A stretch of DNA of 64,000 nucleotides from Marivita sp046591575 (lineage in GTDB: Bacteria > Pseudomonadota > Alphaproteobacteria > Rhodobacterales > Rhodobacteraceae): the NCBI RefSeq assembly GCF_046591575.1, contig NZ_JBIQWA010000001.1, forward strand, positions 496,001 through 560,000. Direction: 5' to 3'. The notes under the pieces were generated by a model that was not told where the DNA came from, made no database searches, and saw nothing but the letters and a program-made list of their open reading frames with translations. A program made the position numbers and the translations under genes. Of this stretch, positions 44,822-53,982 are shown piece by piece (position 1 is the first letter of the stretch; each line of letters opens with the position of its first letter).

Positions 44822-46048
44822 ATGTCTGATCCCTCCGTTCTTGATAGCCGGTATTCCTGGTTCCGCCTGATGGTCACAGTGTTGATCGCGATTGTGATCA
44901 ATGTGGGCATCTGGATTCCCATCGTGGTCATGCCTGCGGTCCAGGCGGAATTCGCCGCCAACCGTGCGGATGTGTCGATCCCTTATACGCTGACCATGAT
45001 CGGGTTTGCCCTTGGCAATTTTGTCGTGGGCCGTGCCGTGGACCGTTTTGGTGTGGCGCTGACCCTGTCGGTGTGCAGTGTGGCTGTCGCCATCACCTAT
45101 ATCCTGGCGGCGCTAAGCCCCACGCTATGGGTGCTGATCTTTCTGCAGTTCTTTATCGGCTTTGCGTCGGCCATCGGGTTCGGCCCGCTGATCGCAGACC
45201 TGTCGAAGTGGTTTCTGAAACGCCGGGGCATCGCCGTGGCGCTGGTGGCGTCGGGCAACTACCTTTCCGGATCGGTCTGGCCCCTCGCACTAGAAGCGGT
45301 GGGGGGCGGCGACTCCTGGCGCTGGAGCTATTCTGCCATCGGGATCGTCACCATCTTGACAGTGCCGCCGCTGGCTCTGCTGCTGCGACGCAGCTTGCCA
45401 GAGGATGCGATGCGCATCGCAGACACCCAATCCGCCCTTCGGACCAAAGCCAGCGGCTTTACCCCGCGCCAGTTGCAGATGATGCTAGGCGTCGCGGGTG
45501 TGGGCTGCTGCGTGGCGATGTCCATGCCGCAAGTACATATCGTGGCGCTTTGCGTGGACTATGGTTTCGGCGCGGTGGTCGGTGCCGAAATGCTGTCGCT
45601 GATGCTGCTTGGCGGTGTGGTGTCGCGCCTGATCTCGGGCACACTTGCCGACCGGTTCGGAGGCATCCCGACACTTCTTATCGGATCGACCCTGCAATGC
45701 ATCGCGCTTTTCCTGTATTTGCCCGCAGGGGGCCTTGTCTCGCTTTACGTGGTCAGCTTGATTTTCGGCCTCAGCCAAGGGGGTATCGTGCCCAGCTACG
45801 CCATCATCGTCCGCGAATACATGCCCACAAAAGAGGCGGGTGCGCGCGTGGGGTTTGTCATGATGATGACGATCTTCGGCATGGCATTGGGCGGATGGGT
45901 CTCGGGCGTGATTTACGACCTCACCGGAAGCTATCAATGGGCGTTTCTGAACGGCATTATCTGGAACGGCCTAAATATCGGCATCATGATCCTGATCCTC
46001 TACCGCAGCCAACGCGGCGGCGATATGCAGGCGGTGCCGGCGCAATAA
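44822..46048 (+). CDS. MFS transporter
   Basis: A 408-aa, 12-helix major facilitator. Signature pieces: a cytoplasmic loop GRAVDRFGVALT between helices 2 and 3 (about 72-83), the matching GTLADRFGGIPT in the second half (about 270), and a long basic loop near 195-215. The overall look is closest to oxalate/formate or monocarboxylate-type MFS proteins, but the substrate cannot be told from sequence. It is separated from cueR by a repeat and about 120 bases, and from the next gene by 41 bases. Confidence 0.88.
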   Translation: MSDPSVLDSRYSWFRLMVTVLIAIVINVGIWIPIVVMPAVQAEFAANRADVSIPYTLTMIGFALGNFVVGRAVDRFGVALTLSVCSVAVAITYILAALSPTLWVLIFLQFFIGFASAIGFGPLIADLSKWFLKRRGIAVALVASGNYLSGSVWPLALEAVGGGDSWRWSYSAIGIVTILTVPPLALLLRRSLPEDAMRIADTQSALRTKASGFTPRQLQMMLGVAGVGCCVAMSMPQVHIVALCVDYGFGAVVGAEMLSLMLLGGVVSRLISGTLADRFGGIPTLLIGSTLQCIALFLYLPAGGLVSLYVVSLIFGLSQGGIVPSYAIIVREYMPTKEAGARVGFVMMMTIFGMALGGWVSGVIYDLTGSYQWAFLNGIIWNGLNIGIMILILYRSQRGGDMQAVPAQ

Positions 46049-46089
46049 AACAACTATCCACGGGCCCGATCTTCTGACAGGCTTGTGCC

Positions 46090-47067
46090 ATGTCTGACGC
46101 ACCGCTCAAAGGCTGGAACCACACGCCAAACGTCCCGCTTCAGGTGTCGCCGCTGTTCCAGTGGCCGCTTAAGCCGATGGCCATCCTGCGCTGGTTTTGG
46201 GATTCGTGGTTCCTGATCTCGGAACGCCTGATCATCGTGGGTATCGCGTTCATCTCGCTGACGTTTTTCCAACCACCACTTGAGGAAACCCAAACCCTCG
46301 CCTTCGGCTGGGTGGCCGAGATGTATGCGCGCAACCTGATCCTGATGACGCTGGTGGCAGGCGGGTTGCACCTCTATTTCTACACCTTCACCAAGCAAGG
46401 CAAGAAACTGCGCTACGACCCGCGCCCGTTGATGAAGAACGGCAAGCAGTTCACGCTGGGCGGGCAAATCCGGGACAATATGTTCTGGACACTGGCCAGC
46501 GGTGTCACGATCTGGACGATCTACGAAGCGCTGCTGTTCTGGGCCATGGCCAACGGCTATGCGCCGATGATCACGTTTGCCTCAAACCCGATCTGGTTCA
46601 TCGCGCTCTTCTTCCTGATCCCGGTCTGGGAGAGCTTTTATTTCTACTGGATCCACCGCTTCCTGCACATTCCATTCTTCTACAAACACGTCCATTCGCT
46701 GCATCACCGGAACATCAATGTCGGGCCGTGGTCGGGCATGTCCATGCACCCGGTCGAGCATGTGATCTTCCTTGGCTCTGTCCTGATCCACTTCATCGTG
46801 CCCTCGGGCCCGGTGCACATCCTCTACCACCTGCAATACTACGCCCTGACCGCCGCTACGACGCACACAGGGTTCGAAGGGCTGGTCGTCAAAGACAAGA
46901 ACCGCCTCGCGCTGGGAACCTTCCACCACCAGATGCACCACCGCTATTTCGAATGTAATTACGGCTCGCTCGAAATCCCGTGGGACAAGCTGTTCGGATC
47001 GTTCCATGACGGGACCGAAGCGGCGAATGAGAAGATCAGGGAACGCCGCAAGCGGATGATGGGATAA
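46090..47067 (+). CDS. Sterol desaturase / fatty acid hydroxylase family protein
   Basis: A 325-aa membrane di-iron enzyme. Histidine boxes HRFLH, HSLHHR and HHQMHHR appear in order around residues 190-205 and 280-286, placed on the cytoplasmic side between hydrophobic segments. Members hydroxylate or desaturate lipids or sterol-like compounds; the substrate here is unknown. It may share a transcript with the MFS transporter. Its TAA stop abuts the stop of the convergent glycosidase-like gene with no gap. Confidence 0.9.
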   Translation: MSDAPLKGWNHTPNVPLQVSPLFQWPLKPMAILRWFWDSWFLISERLIIVGIAFISLTFFQPPLEETQTLAFGWVAEMYARNLILMTLVAGGLHLYFYTFTKQGKKLRYDPRPLMKNGKQFTLGGQIRDNMFWTLASGVTIWTIYEALLFWAMANGYAPMITFASNPIWFIALFFLIPVWESFYFYWIHRFLHIPFFYKHVHSLHHRNINVGPWSGMSMHPVEHVIFLGSVLIHFIVPSGPVHILYHLQYYALTAATTHTGFEGLVVKDKNRLALGTFHHQMHHRYFECNYGSLEIPWDKLFGSFHDGTEAANEKIRERRKRMMG

Positions 47068-48729
47068 TCAGTCGATCACTATATCCTGCAACGCATCCCA
47101 ACGCGGGTTGCTGTCATCAAGATGACGCAGCGCGCCCCAGCTGCCCCATTGGCTGGGCGGGGCGACATCGACAAAAGCGTTGAACGGACTGTCGGCAATG
47201 TCTGACCACGCCGCCAGCACGGTTTCGTAAAGCGCGCCCATCTCGTTGGAGTAATTGAATGCCGCAAGGAACGCGACCAGCCGTTCATTGTCAACGGCGT
47301 CCCAATTGGCCGCTGCATGCGTTCCGCCTTCATACATCACAAGAGCAAGCCCATGGTCACGCGCAGCCTGTGCGTGATGCGGCCAGGATTCGCTGATCAA
47401 AGACGCCAATGTTCCCTCCCGGACCAGTTGCGCCACATCGGCAAACACGCCATCAAACCGGTTGGCCCGGACATATTCCCGCAGCGCCACACGTGACAAG
47501 CCGTCAGCCGCGCCAGCATCCCGCGCACGGGCCTCGGCAGCATCCAAAAGCGCATCGGTCGTGGCAGGATCGCTCAGCTCATAGCCAAAATACCCGGTCA
47601 CGGCATAGGCATCGAAGGACGTGACCGGATCGCGTCCCAACGCCGCACGGGCCAATGCACCGCGCAACATCGGCTCTTCCAATCCCGGCCAGCCGGTATG
47701 TGCCCCGATCACCCGCACCAGCCGGGTGTCGGCGGACGCGCCGAACACGCGGGCCCAGATGTCCATCACCTGCGCCGCGCGCAGGCCGTAGAATTGCATC
47801 CAGCCATCATCCACATCGCCCCAGCGCTCTTCGGCCTGCGCCTGCGCCCAGCGCGCTTGCGCAAAGATAAAGTTCCAGACCTCGTTGGAATATTCCACAT
47901 ATACTGCGCGGTTCGGCTCCAGTTGCGCTTTGACATCGCGCGCCATCTGTTCAACCACGGCATCATCAGCCAGATGCGGGATATTCAGCCACGGATCGAC
48001 CTTTAATTCGTTCGCCAGAGCGATGATCATCGAAAGTGGCACGCCCCGCCACACATAGGTGAAATCCGCAGTGGTTGGCAGATCCTCGATGGTTCGGATC
48101 GGGGAATCGTTGGTGCCCATCCAATCCATAAAGCGCAGGCCTTCAACACCTGCCAATCGCTTGGTCCATCTGGGGTTGAACACCGAACCTGCGTTGAACA
48201 GGTCAAGATGGTCGTCTTTCACAACGCGGATGTTGCGGATTGGATCAGACGGGTCCGTCTCTGAGATCCGCAGCCCGACCAACCCATCGCCCGGCGTGTA
48301 ATCAAAGATATGATGCCCGGTTTCGCGGCTGATGACACGCCCCCGCCCGGTGATTTCGAACCGGCCAGTGCCGTCGTAAAACACATGGTAGCGCCCGCGC
48401 AGATGCTGCGCCTCTCGTGGCTGGTCTGTCAGGATCAGGCTTTCCACCGCGACCACATCATCGGGAATAGCGGTCGGCCATCCGGTCTTGTCCAGCAAAC
48501 CGCGGTCCTGCAGCTCTTCAAAGGACACGCCACCCCATTGGCCCGGTCGATGCCCGATCCAGGGACGTGCCGTTTTCATCACATCAAGAAACGCATGCTG
48601 CGTTGACCAGTCTGCAATCTGCGCCAGGCCCAGAAACAAACCCTCCGCCTTGCTGTCCGACGCGGCAAAAAGCGGTGCAAGCCACAGGCACATGACGGCG
48701 ATAGCTTTGACAAAAAGGGCTCTCGTCAT
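47068..48729 (-). CDS. Secreted glycoside hydrolase-like protein
   Basis: A 553-aa exported protein. The start MTRALFVKAIAVMCLWLAPL is a signal peptide with cleavage near residue 22-27. The mature part has a beta-rich N-terminal region (about 30-200) and then a barrel-like region. There AVYVEYSNEVWNF (about 280) and LVMYEGGTHA (about 460) place two glutamates as in clan GH-A hydrolases (acid/base in NE, nucleophile after a strand). This catalytic reading is an inference from motif spacing. No substrate-binding domain or polysaccharide locus is nearby. A start at 48747 is possible. Confidence 0.72.
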   Translation of the reverse strand: MTRALFVKAIAVMCLWLAPLFAASDSKAEGLFLGLAQIADWSTQHAFLDVMKTARPWIGHRPGQWGGVSFEELQDRGLLDKTGWPTAIPDDVVAVESLILTDQPREAQHLRGRYHVFYDGTGRFEITGRGRVISRETGHHIFDYTPGDGLVGLRISETDPSDPIRNIRVVKDDHLDLFNAGSVFNPRWTKRLAGVEGLRFMDWMGTNDSPIRTIEDLPTTADFTYVWRGVPLSMIIALANELKVDPWLNIPHLADDAVVEQMARDVKAQLEPNRAVYVEYSNEVWNFIFAQARWAQAQAEERWGDVDDGWMQFYGLRAAQVMDIWARVFGASADTRLVRVIGAHTGWPGLEEPMLRGALARAALGRDPVTSFDAYAVTGYFGYELSDPATTDALLDAAEARARDAGAADGLSRVALREYVRANRFDGVFADVAQLVREGTLASLISESWPHHAQAARDHGLALVMYEGGTHAAANWDAVDNERLVAFLAAFNYSNEMGALYETVLAAWSDIADSPFNAFVDVAPPSQWGSWGALRHLDDSNPRWDALQDIVID

Positions 48730-48780
48730 GGGCCTTATTCCAATCATGGTGGGAATCGCAGAAAGAGTCCGGATGACACG

Positions 48781-50073
48781 TTACACCAAAACCTGTTGCG
48801 CGGCCTGTTCGCCGACCCCGAACACCCGTTTATAGCGGTCGATCTGATCTGCCGGCCCCATCGCCTTGTTGGGATTGTCAGATAGTTTAACCGTCGGACG
48901 CCCATCCGCTTCGATCGCTTTGCACACCAGCGAAAATGGCGCGAGACGGTCATCCGGGGTCAGACCTCGGAAGTCATTGGTCAGCAGCGTTCCCCAGCCG
49001 AACGACACCCGCACGCGACCGGCAAACTGCGCGTGCAGTTCGAGGATCTTGGTCTCGTCCAGCCCGTCGGAAAAGATCACAAGCTTCTGCGTCGGGTCTT
49101 CACCCCGGTCCTTCCACCACCGAATGGCGGTTTCGGCCCCTGTTGCGGGATCACCGGAATCGATCCTGATTCCCGTCCAGCCCGCCAACCAATCCGGGGC
49201 ATCCTTCAGAAAGCCGTCGGTGCCGTAGGTATCGGGCAGGATCATGCGCAGGTTGCCGTCATGCTCTTCGTGCCAATCCGCCAGCACGTCATACGGCGCT
49301 TGTTTCAACGCGGCATCATCTTTGGCCAAGGCGGCATAGACCATCGGCAATTCATGCGCATTGGTGCCAATCGCCTCAAGGTCGCGGTTCTTGGCAATCA
49401 AACAATTCGATGTTCCCACAAAGCTGTCGCCAAGCCCTTCGAACATCGCTTGCACGCACCAATCCTGCCACAGAAAGGAATGTCGGCGGCGCGTCCCGAA
49501 ATCGGCAATGCGCAGATCCGGCACCTCGCGAAGCCGCTCGATTTTTTCCCATAGCTTCGTCATAGCGCGTGCATAAAGCACCTGAAGCTCGAACCGGCCC
49601 ATGTCATTCAAAACCGCCCGGCCGCGCAGCTCCATCAGCACAGCCAACGCCGGAATTTCCCACAGCATCACCTCGGGCCACGCGCCCTCAAAGGTGAGCT
49701 CATACTGATCCCCGACGCGTTCAAGATGATACGGCGGCAAGCGCAGACCCTCGAACCACTCCATGAAATCAGAGCGGAACATCTGACGTTTGCCATAAAA
49801 CGTATTGCCCCGCAGCCAGGTGCTTTCGTTGCGGCGCAAGGCCAGTGACCGGATATGATCCAACTGCTCGCGCAGCTCTCCTTCGTCGATCAGCTTGGCT
49901 AGGGGGACATGTTGTGACCGGTTGATCAGGCTGAATGTCACCTGAGTGTCGCGCTTGTTACGAAACACGGACTGACACATCAGCAATTTGTAGAAATCCG
50001 TATCAATGAGCGACCGCACAATCGGGTCGATCTTCCATTTGTGGTTCCAGACTCGGGTAGCAATATCAACCAT
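48781..50073 (-). CDS. pncB: Nicotinate phosphoribosyltransferase
   Basis: Converts nicotinate and PRPP to nicotinate mononucleotide in NAD salvage. Family pattern: SLIDTDFYKLLM at the N-terminus (about 21-32), the EIPALAVLMELRGR helix, FGTRRRHSFLWQ (about 193) and GTSNCLIAKN. The segment TGIRIDSGDPATGAE holds the phosphate-binding loop, then FSDGLDE and SFGWGTLLTND. The length of 430 aa is normal. Together with pncA 600 bases upstream it covers nicotinamide to NaMN. Confidence 0.96.
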   Translation of the reverse strand: MVDIATRVWNHKWKIDPIVRSLIDTDFYKLLMCQSVFRNKRDTQVTFSLINRSQHVPLAKLIDEGELREQLDHIRSLALRRNESTWLRGNTFYGKRQMFRSDFMEWFEGLRLPPYHLERVGDQYELTFEGAWPEVMLWEIPALAVLMELRGRAVLNDMGRFELQVLYARAMTKLWEKIERLREVPDLRIADFGTRRRHSFLWQDWCVQAMFEGLGDSFVGTSNCLIAKNRDLEAIGTNAHELPMVYAALAKDDAALKQAPYDVLADWHEEHDGNLRMILPDTYGTDGFLKDAPDWLAGWTGIRIDSGDPATGAETAIRWWKDRGEDPTQKLVIFSDGLDETKILELHAQFAGRVRVSFGWGTLLTNDFRGLTPDDRLAPFSLVCKAIEADGRPTVKLSDNPNKAMGPADQIDRYKRVFGVGEQAAQQVLV

Positions 50074-50133
50074 GACGGTCTCCGAAGGCGCAGGCGCATC
50101 GCTTAGACCAACCGCAGGCAGACTTGTCCAGCC

Positions 50134-50589
50134 TCAGTGGGTTTTGTCCCAATTCGCCAGCTCGTGCTGCCGGATGGCTTCGCAGCGTTCTTCGCTGACA
50201 CCCAATCGTTCGGCGATCTCGCTCACGATCGACAGCTCGCTTACGTGACGGTTGCCATCGACATAAACAACATCCCACATCGCAGCGACGGCCTGTTCCC
50301 GGTCGCGCTGCGTGGTCGCATCTTTGAGAATGGCGGCCAGGTCGGCGGTTCGTGGCAACTCTTGCTCTAGCTTTTCACATTGAGCCCGCATTTTCGCAGC
50401 ATCAAGCGGGCCAAGATCGTACATCTTGGCCAGAACCCGGTCGATTTCCCGAACCTCTTTGAATAGGTATGTGTTGTCAGCCAACGCCGTGCGCACCATC
50501 AGCGCCCCAAAGGCAAATTGGGCATCCGCCGGTGGAAGTTCTGTTTGCGGGACAGCCCGGTCAAACAGGGCAAGGATTCGGTCGAACAT
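50134..50589 (-). CDS. TerB-like (tellurite resistance) domain protein
   Basis: A 151-aa all-helical protein: an N-terminal MFDRILALFDRAVPQ, then ADAQFAFGALMVRTALADNTY and the signature AAMWDVVYVDGNRHVSELSIV near 103-123. The acidic D-x-x-x-D-G-N-x-x-x-x-E arrangement is the metal-binding pattern of TerB/DUF533 proteins. The ATG at 50589 matches the family start. It lies between pncA and pncB on the same strand, 60 and 87 bases from its neighbours, so it may belong to the NAD salvage operon. Its role is unknown. Confidence 0.82.
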   Translation of the reverse strand: MFDRILALFDRAVPQTELPPADAQFAFGALMVRTALADNTYLFKEVREIDRVLAKMYDLGPLDAAKMRAQCEKLEQELPRTADLAAILKDATTQRDREQAVAAMWDVVYVDGNRHVSELSIVSEIAERLGVSEERCEAIRQHELANWDKTH

Positions 50590-50676
50590 GGCTGGGTGCC
50601 TTTTGTGACTGATCTGCTCATTTTTACCCGGCAATGCCGATGCGGCAAGCCTTGCTACGGGCGTGGGCGCATAACG

Positions 50677-51270
50677 TTACACAAGACGCACACCGGCATC
50701 TGCCATCTGCGTTTTCGCAGCCTCCAGTGATCCTTCAAGATCAATCGCGCGACACAGATCAAGCTGAACCGTGACACTGAACCCCAGCTTTGCGGCATCA
50801 ATCGCGGAATAGGCAACGCAGAAATCCGTCGCCAGACCGACAAGCGTCAGATCTGTGATGCCACGCGTGCGCAGATATCCCTCCAAACCGGTCGGTGTGC
50901 GGTGATCATTTTCGAAAAACGCCGAATAGCTGTCAATGTCGCGGCGAAAGCCTTTGCGAATGACCATTTCGGCGCGGGTGGTGTTCAGATCGGTGTGAAA
51001 CGCCGCCCCTTTCGTTCCGCTCACACAATGATCCGGCCAAAGAACCTGTGTCCCATAGGGCATCTCAACCGTTTCATAGGGCGATTTTCCGTTATGTTGC
51101 GACGCAAAGGAACTATGATGCGCCGGGTGCCAATCCTGCGTGAAAATAACAGCCTCGCTTGCATCCATTGCCGCATTGATGCCGGGGATGATCAGATCGC
51201 CCTCGGGAACGGCCAGCGCCCCGCCGGGGCAGAAATCGTTTTGGACATCAATAACAATCAGCGCAGACAT
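50677..51270 (-). CDS. pncA: Nicotinamidase
   Basis: Hydrolyses nicotinamide to nicotinate. The catalytic Asp is in ALIVIDVQNDFCPGG (near residue 8), the metal-binding DWHP appears near 47-50, and WPDHCVSGT near 77-85. The nucleophile Cys lies in VGLATDFCVAYSA near 146. The length of 197 aa is usual. The ATG at 51270 has AGGAG eight bases upstream and is preferred over 51276. It is first in the pncA, TerB-like, pncB order. Confidence 0.96.
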   Translation of the reverse strand: MSALIVIDVQNDFCPGGALAVPEGDLIIPGINAAMDASEAVIFTQDWHPAHHSSFASQHNGKSPYETVEMPYGTQVLWPDHCVSGTKGAAFHTDLNTTRAEMVIRKGFRRDIDSYSAFFENDHRTPTGLEGYLRTRGITDLTLVGLATDFCVAYSAIDAAKLGFSVTVQLDLCRAIDLEGSLEAAKTQMADAGVRLV

Positions 51271-51380
51271 AAGCATCTCTCCTGTTGGGCCCCTTGGGTA
51301 GAAAGCCAGTGCGGGCGGGTCAAGGGTTGCGGCATTGCGGAACCTTGCGCGACAGCCGCTTCAGGCGTAATTGCGCGCCC

Positions 51381-52301
51381 ATGTTTACCGTTTGCGCCCT
51401 CTATCACTTCACCCGGTTCGACGATCCGCAAAGCCTGCGCGACCCGCTTCTTGCGGTATGTCGTGAGAACGAGATCACCGGAACCCTGCTTTTGGCGAAT
51501 GAAGGCATCAACGGCACGGTTGCCGGGTCCGAGACAGCCATCAACCACCTGTTAACCTATCTGCGCGCCTTGCCGGGCTGCGTCAATCTGGAATGGAAAC
51601 TTTCAACCGCGTCGGTGCGTCCCTTCCACCGCATGAAAGTGCGGCTGAAGAAAGAAATCGTGACCATGGGCGTCCCGGATGTCGATCCGCGGGCCAGTGT
51701 CGGGCATTACGTGGCCCCCGACGATTGGAACGAACTGATCCAAAGCCCGGATGTGGCCGTCATCGACACCCGCAATGATTACGAAGTGGCGATCGGAACC
51801 TTCGATGGGGCCATCGACCCCAAGACGGCCAGTTTTCGCGAATTCCCCGAATGGTGGGAAAAGAACAAGGACCGGTTTCATAACAAACGCATCGCGATGT
51901 TCTGCACCGGCGGTATTCGCTGCGAAAAATCGACCAACTACCTTCTCAGTCAAGGCGTTGAAGACGTGTATCACCTCAAGGGTGGTATCCTGAAATATCT
52001 TGAGGAGGTGCCGCAAGACGCCAGCACTTGGCACGGCGATTGTTTCGTATTCGATGCCCGCGTGTCTGTTGGTCATGGGCTCACCGAAGGACCGCATGTA
52101 CTGTGCTACGCCTGCCGCCGCCCGATCCTGCCCGAAGACCAACAAAAACCGGAATATGAACACGGTGTGTCGTGTCATCAGTGCGTCAACGAAACCTCTG
52201 AAGACGACAAAACGCGGTTCCGCGAGCGGCAAAAGCAAATCCGTCTTTCAGAAGAACGCGGCGAACGCCATCTGCATGCGGATGTGATTGACGATCTCTG
52301 A
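51381..52301 (+). CDS. trhO: tRNA uridine(34) hydroxylase TrhO (rhodanese-like)
   Basis: Oxygen-dependent hydroxylation of uridine 34 in tRNA, a first step toward 5-(carboxy)methoxyuridine. Formerly the YceA/UPF0176 family. An N-terminal acylphosphatase-like part (FTVCALYHFTRF, LLLANEGINGT) precedes a rhodanese domain with the active-site loop CTGGIRCEKS near residues 175-184. A Cys-rich C-terminus (CYACRRP, CHQC) follows. The length of 306 aa fits. The ATG at 51381 is the family start, and the upstream frame to 51285 overlaps the pncA leader. Confidence 0.94.
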   Translation: MFTVCALYHFTRFDDPQSLRDPLLAVCRENEITGTLLLANEGINGTVAGSETAINHLLTYLRALPGCVNLEWKLSTASVRPFHRMKVRLKKEIVTMGVPDVDPRASVGHYVAPDDWNELIQSPDVAVIDTRNDYEVAIGTFDGAIDPKTASFREFPEWWEKNKDRFHNKRIAMFCTGGIRCEKSTNYLLSQGVEDVYHLKGGILKYLEEVPQDASTWHGDCFVFDARVSVGHGLTEGPHVLCYACRRPILPEDQQKPEYEHGVSCHQCVNETSEDDKTRFRERQKQIRLSEERGERHLHADVIDDL

Positions 52302-52322
52302 ATAGGTCCGGTGCGGTCTCAA

Positions 52323-52405
52323 TGTTTCGCACGCGAAACAATAGGTCAAAGACCTTCACCTTTTTTCAACATGTCCGGGCCTAAGATTTTTCGTACGAAA
52401 AATCT
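52323..52405. repeat. Two palindromes after trhO
   Basis: TGTTTCGC-AC-GCGAAACA occupies 52323-52340. A perfect 22-base palindrome with arms AGATTTTTCGT / ACGAAAAATCT occupies 52384-52405 and reaches the last base of the convergent gene. On the plus strand the first hairpin is not followed by a T-run. The second has internal A and T tracts and could end transcription in either direction. Confidence 0.65.
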
Positions 52406-52737
52406 CAGCGCGAGAGGGGAACCGTTGTTTCAGACCACCCGTCGACCGAACATTTGGCTCGGATAAACAGTGGCCCGCCCGGCAAATTGCTGACGGTCAG
52501 ACTGCGCCTGAAAGGCTGTTCGTCAACATGCGGATGCAGCAATTCCCGCGTGCCAAGGATTGTTCCATCTGCCGTCTCGACCCGCCAGCCATCGGCGTAG
52601 TGATCCCAACCCGTGTCTGGATGTAAGATCGTGACAGAGACACGCATTCCGTCGACCTCGACTTGGTCGATGGTTGGCGCGTCGGCACAGACCGTGCTCG
52701 CGACACAAATACCGAAAACACCTGCCCTATACATCAT
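52405..52737 (-). CDS. Secreted hypothetical protein
   Basis: A 110-aa protein with a short signal peptide (MMYRAGVFGICVASTVCADA) and a beta-rich mature domain: RVSVTILHPDTGWDHYADGWRV is spread over residues 32-53, then TILGTRELLHPHV and FIRAKCSVDGWSETTV. It is probably periplasmic and may form a single Ig-like or jelly-roll domain. No family with known function is recognised. It is 35 bases downstream of the DUF599 gene on the same strand. Confidence 0.75.
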   Translation of the reverse strand: MMYRAGVFGICVASTVCADAPTIDQVEVDGMRVSVTILHPDTGWDHYADGWRVETADGTILGTRELLHPHVDEQPFRRSLTVSNLPGGPLFIRAKCSVDGWSETTVPLSR

Positions 52738-52772
52738 GATTAGACCCTAACAAACCCGGCACTGTTTCAAAG

Positions 52773-53483
52773 TCACGATTTCGCGTCCGGAACACCGTAG
52801 ATCAACACATGCCGTGATTGTGACCAAAACTCGCGACGCATCACGACAGCAATCGTGATCAATGATGCAAGGATCAAAGGCCCGGCACCCAAAAGCCAGG
52901 CAGAAGACGCGATGCCGAAATAGACCGACCGCAAACCCCGGTTGTACCCGCGCGCAGCTGTAATGTTGATCTCGCCCGCCTGCTTGGCCAAAGGCATGGA
53001 TCGGGGATCGTCCGGATCGTTGGGCACTGCGGACATCAGCACAGAGCAATAGCCAAACAATCGGTGTGCCCAGACAAATTTCAGAAATGCATTCGCTGCG
53101 AACAGCAGCAGCACCATAAGCTTGATCTCAAGAATAATCACCGAACCGCTTTGTAACGACAGGTCTTCTGTCACGCCGCGCAGACGGTCCGCATTGCCCA
53201 GCAAGGCAAAGCCGCCACCGATGGCAATCATGCTGGCTGACGCAAAAAACGCGGTGCCTTGACGGAGGCTGGCAATGATCTGGCCATCGTAGATTCGAGG
53301 TTGGCGGGTCACGAATTGGACCATCCAGTCACGGCGGAACCCGGCCATGAGCTGTGACATTGACGGAAATGACTTTGGCGCGTGTTCGATTATCACCGTG
53401 CTGGCGATCCAACCGAACAGAAGAAGTCCAATGCCAATCGCGTCCCGCGCGGTGAACAGGTATATCTTGTCAAGCCAATCCAT
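52773..53483 (-). CDS. DUF599 family membrane protein
   Basis: A 236-aa protein with four or five hydrophobic helices (about 15-35, 75-95, 110-130, 185-215). The conserved core reads RRDWMVQFVTRQPRIYDGQIIASL at about 50-73, then ASLRQGTAFFASASMIAIGGG and RGYNRGLRSVYFGIA. These segments are typical of DUF599, which has no assigned function. It follows the HemJ-like gene with a three-base gap, so the two are one transcript. Confidence 0.85.
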   Translation of the reverse strand: MDWLDKIYLFTARDAIGIGLLLFGWIASTVIIEHAPKSFPSMSQLMAGFRRDWMVQFVTRQPRIYDGQIIASLRQGTAFFASASMIAIGGGFALLGNADRLRGVTEDLSLQSGSVIILEIKLMVLLLFAANAFLKFVWAHRLFGYCSVLMSAVPNDPDDPRSMPLAKQAGEINITAARGYNRGLRSVYFGIASSAWLLGAGPLILASLITIAVVMRREFWSQSRHVLIYGVPDAKS

Positions 53484-53486
53484 CGC

Positions 53487-53897
53487 TTAAAACGGTTTGA
53501 CCACAACAACCCATAAAATGGCAATCGCGCCAAAGACACTGACCTCGTTGAAGATCCGCAGATACCGATCCGATTCGGTGAAAACCCCGCGTTTGGCGCG
53601 CAACACAAGGCGACCGGTCCATGTGTAGTGAAGCGCCAGCAGCGCCACGAGGCCGAGTTTAAGCCAGACCCATGCCGGAAAGCTCCACAATACACCGAGC
53701 CAGATTCCGGTGATCAATGCGATCACCCCAAGCCCGGCGGAAAACCGATAAAGGCGGATGGTCAGGTCACCCAGCGGGCCGAATTCGCCCAGCCGGTCGT
53801 ATTCTCGTTTCCAGTATATCAAGGCGCGGGGAACCGCGAAGATCGAGGTCATCCAGCCCATAACACACAGGATATGTATGATTTTAATCCAGTCCAT
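53487..53897 (-). CDS. CopD/HemJ-like membrane protein
   Basis: A 136-aa protein with four hydrophobic helices. It starts MDWIKIIHILCVMGWMTSIFAVPRALIYW across residues 1-29, with His8 in the first helix, and later WVWLKLGLVALLALHYTW near 76-93. Both regions resemble HemJ, the protoporphyrinogen oxidase of many alphaproteobacteria, and its CopD-like relatives. Whether it is the true HemJ or a paralogue cannot be settled, because it pairs with DUF599 rather than with heme genes. It is divergent from glcD. Confidence 0.72.
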   Translation of the reverse strand: MDWIKIIHILCVMGWMTSIFAVPRALIYWKREYDRLGEFGPLGDLTIRLYRFSAGLGVIALITGIWLGVLWSFPAWVWLKLGLVALLALHYTWTGRLVLRAKRGVFTESDRYLRIFNEVSVFGAIAILWVVVVKPF

Positions 53898-53982
53898 ATG
53901 TGCTTGGTGGCTGGGCTTTTGCCGCTTGGCAAGAGGCCGTTCTGCCGCTGTGTGCCAAAAAATGACTGGTCACACTGCGTAT

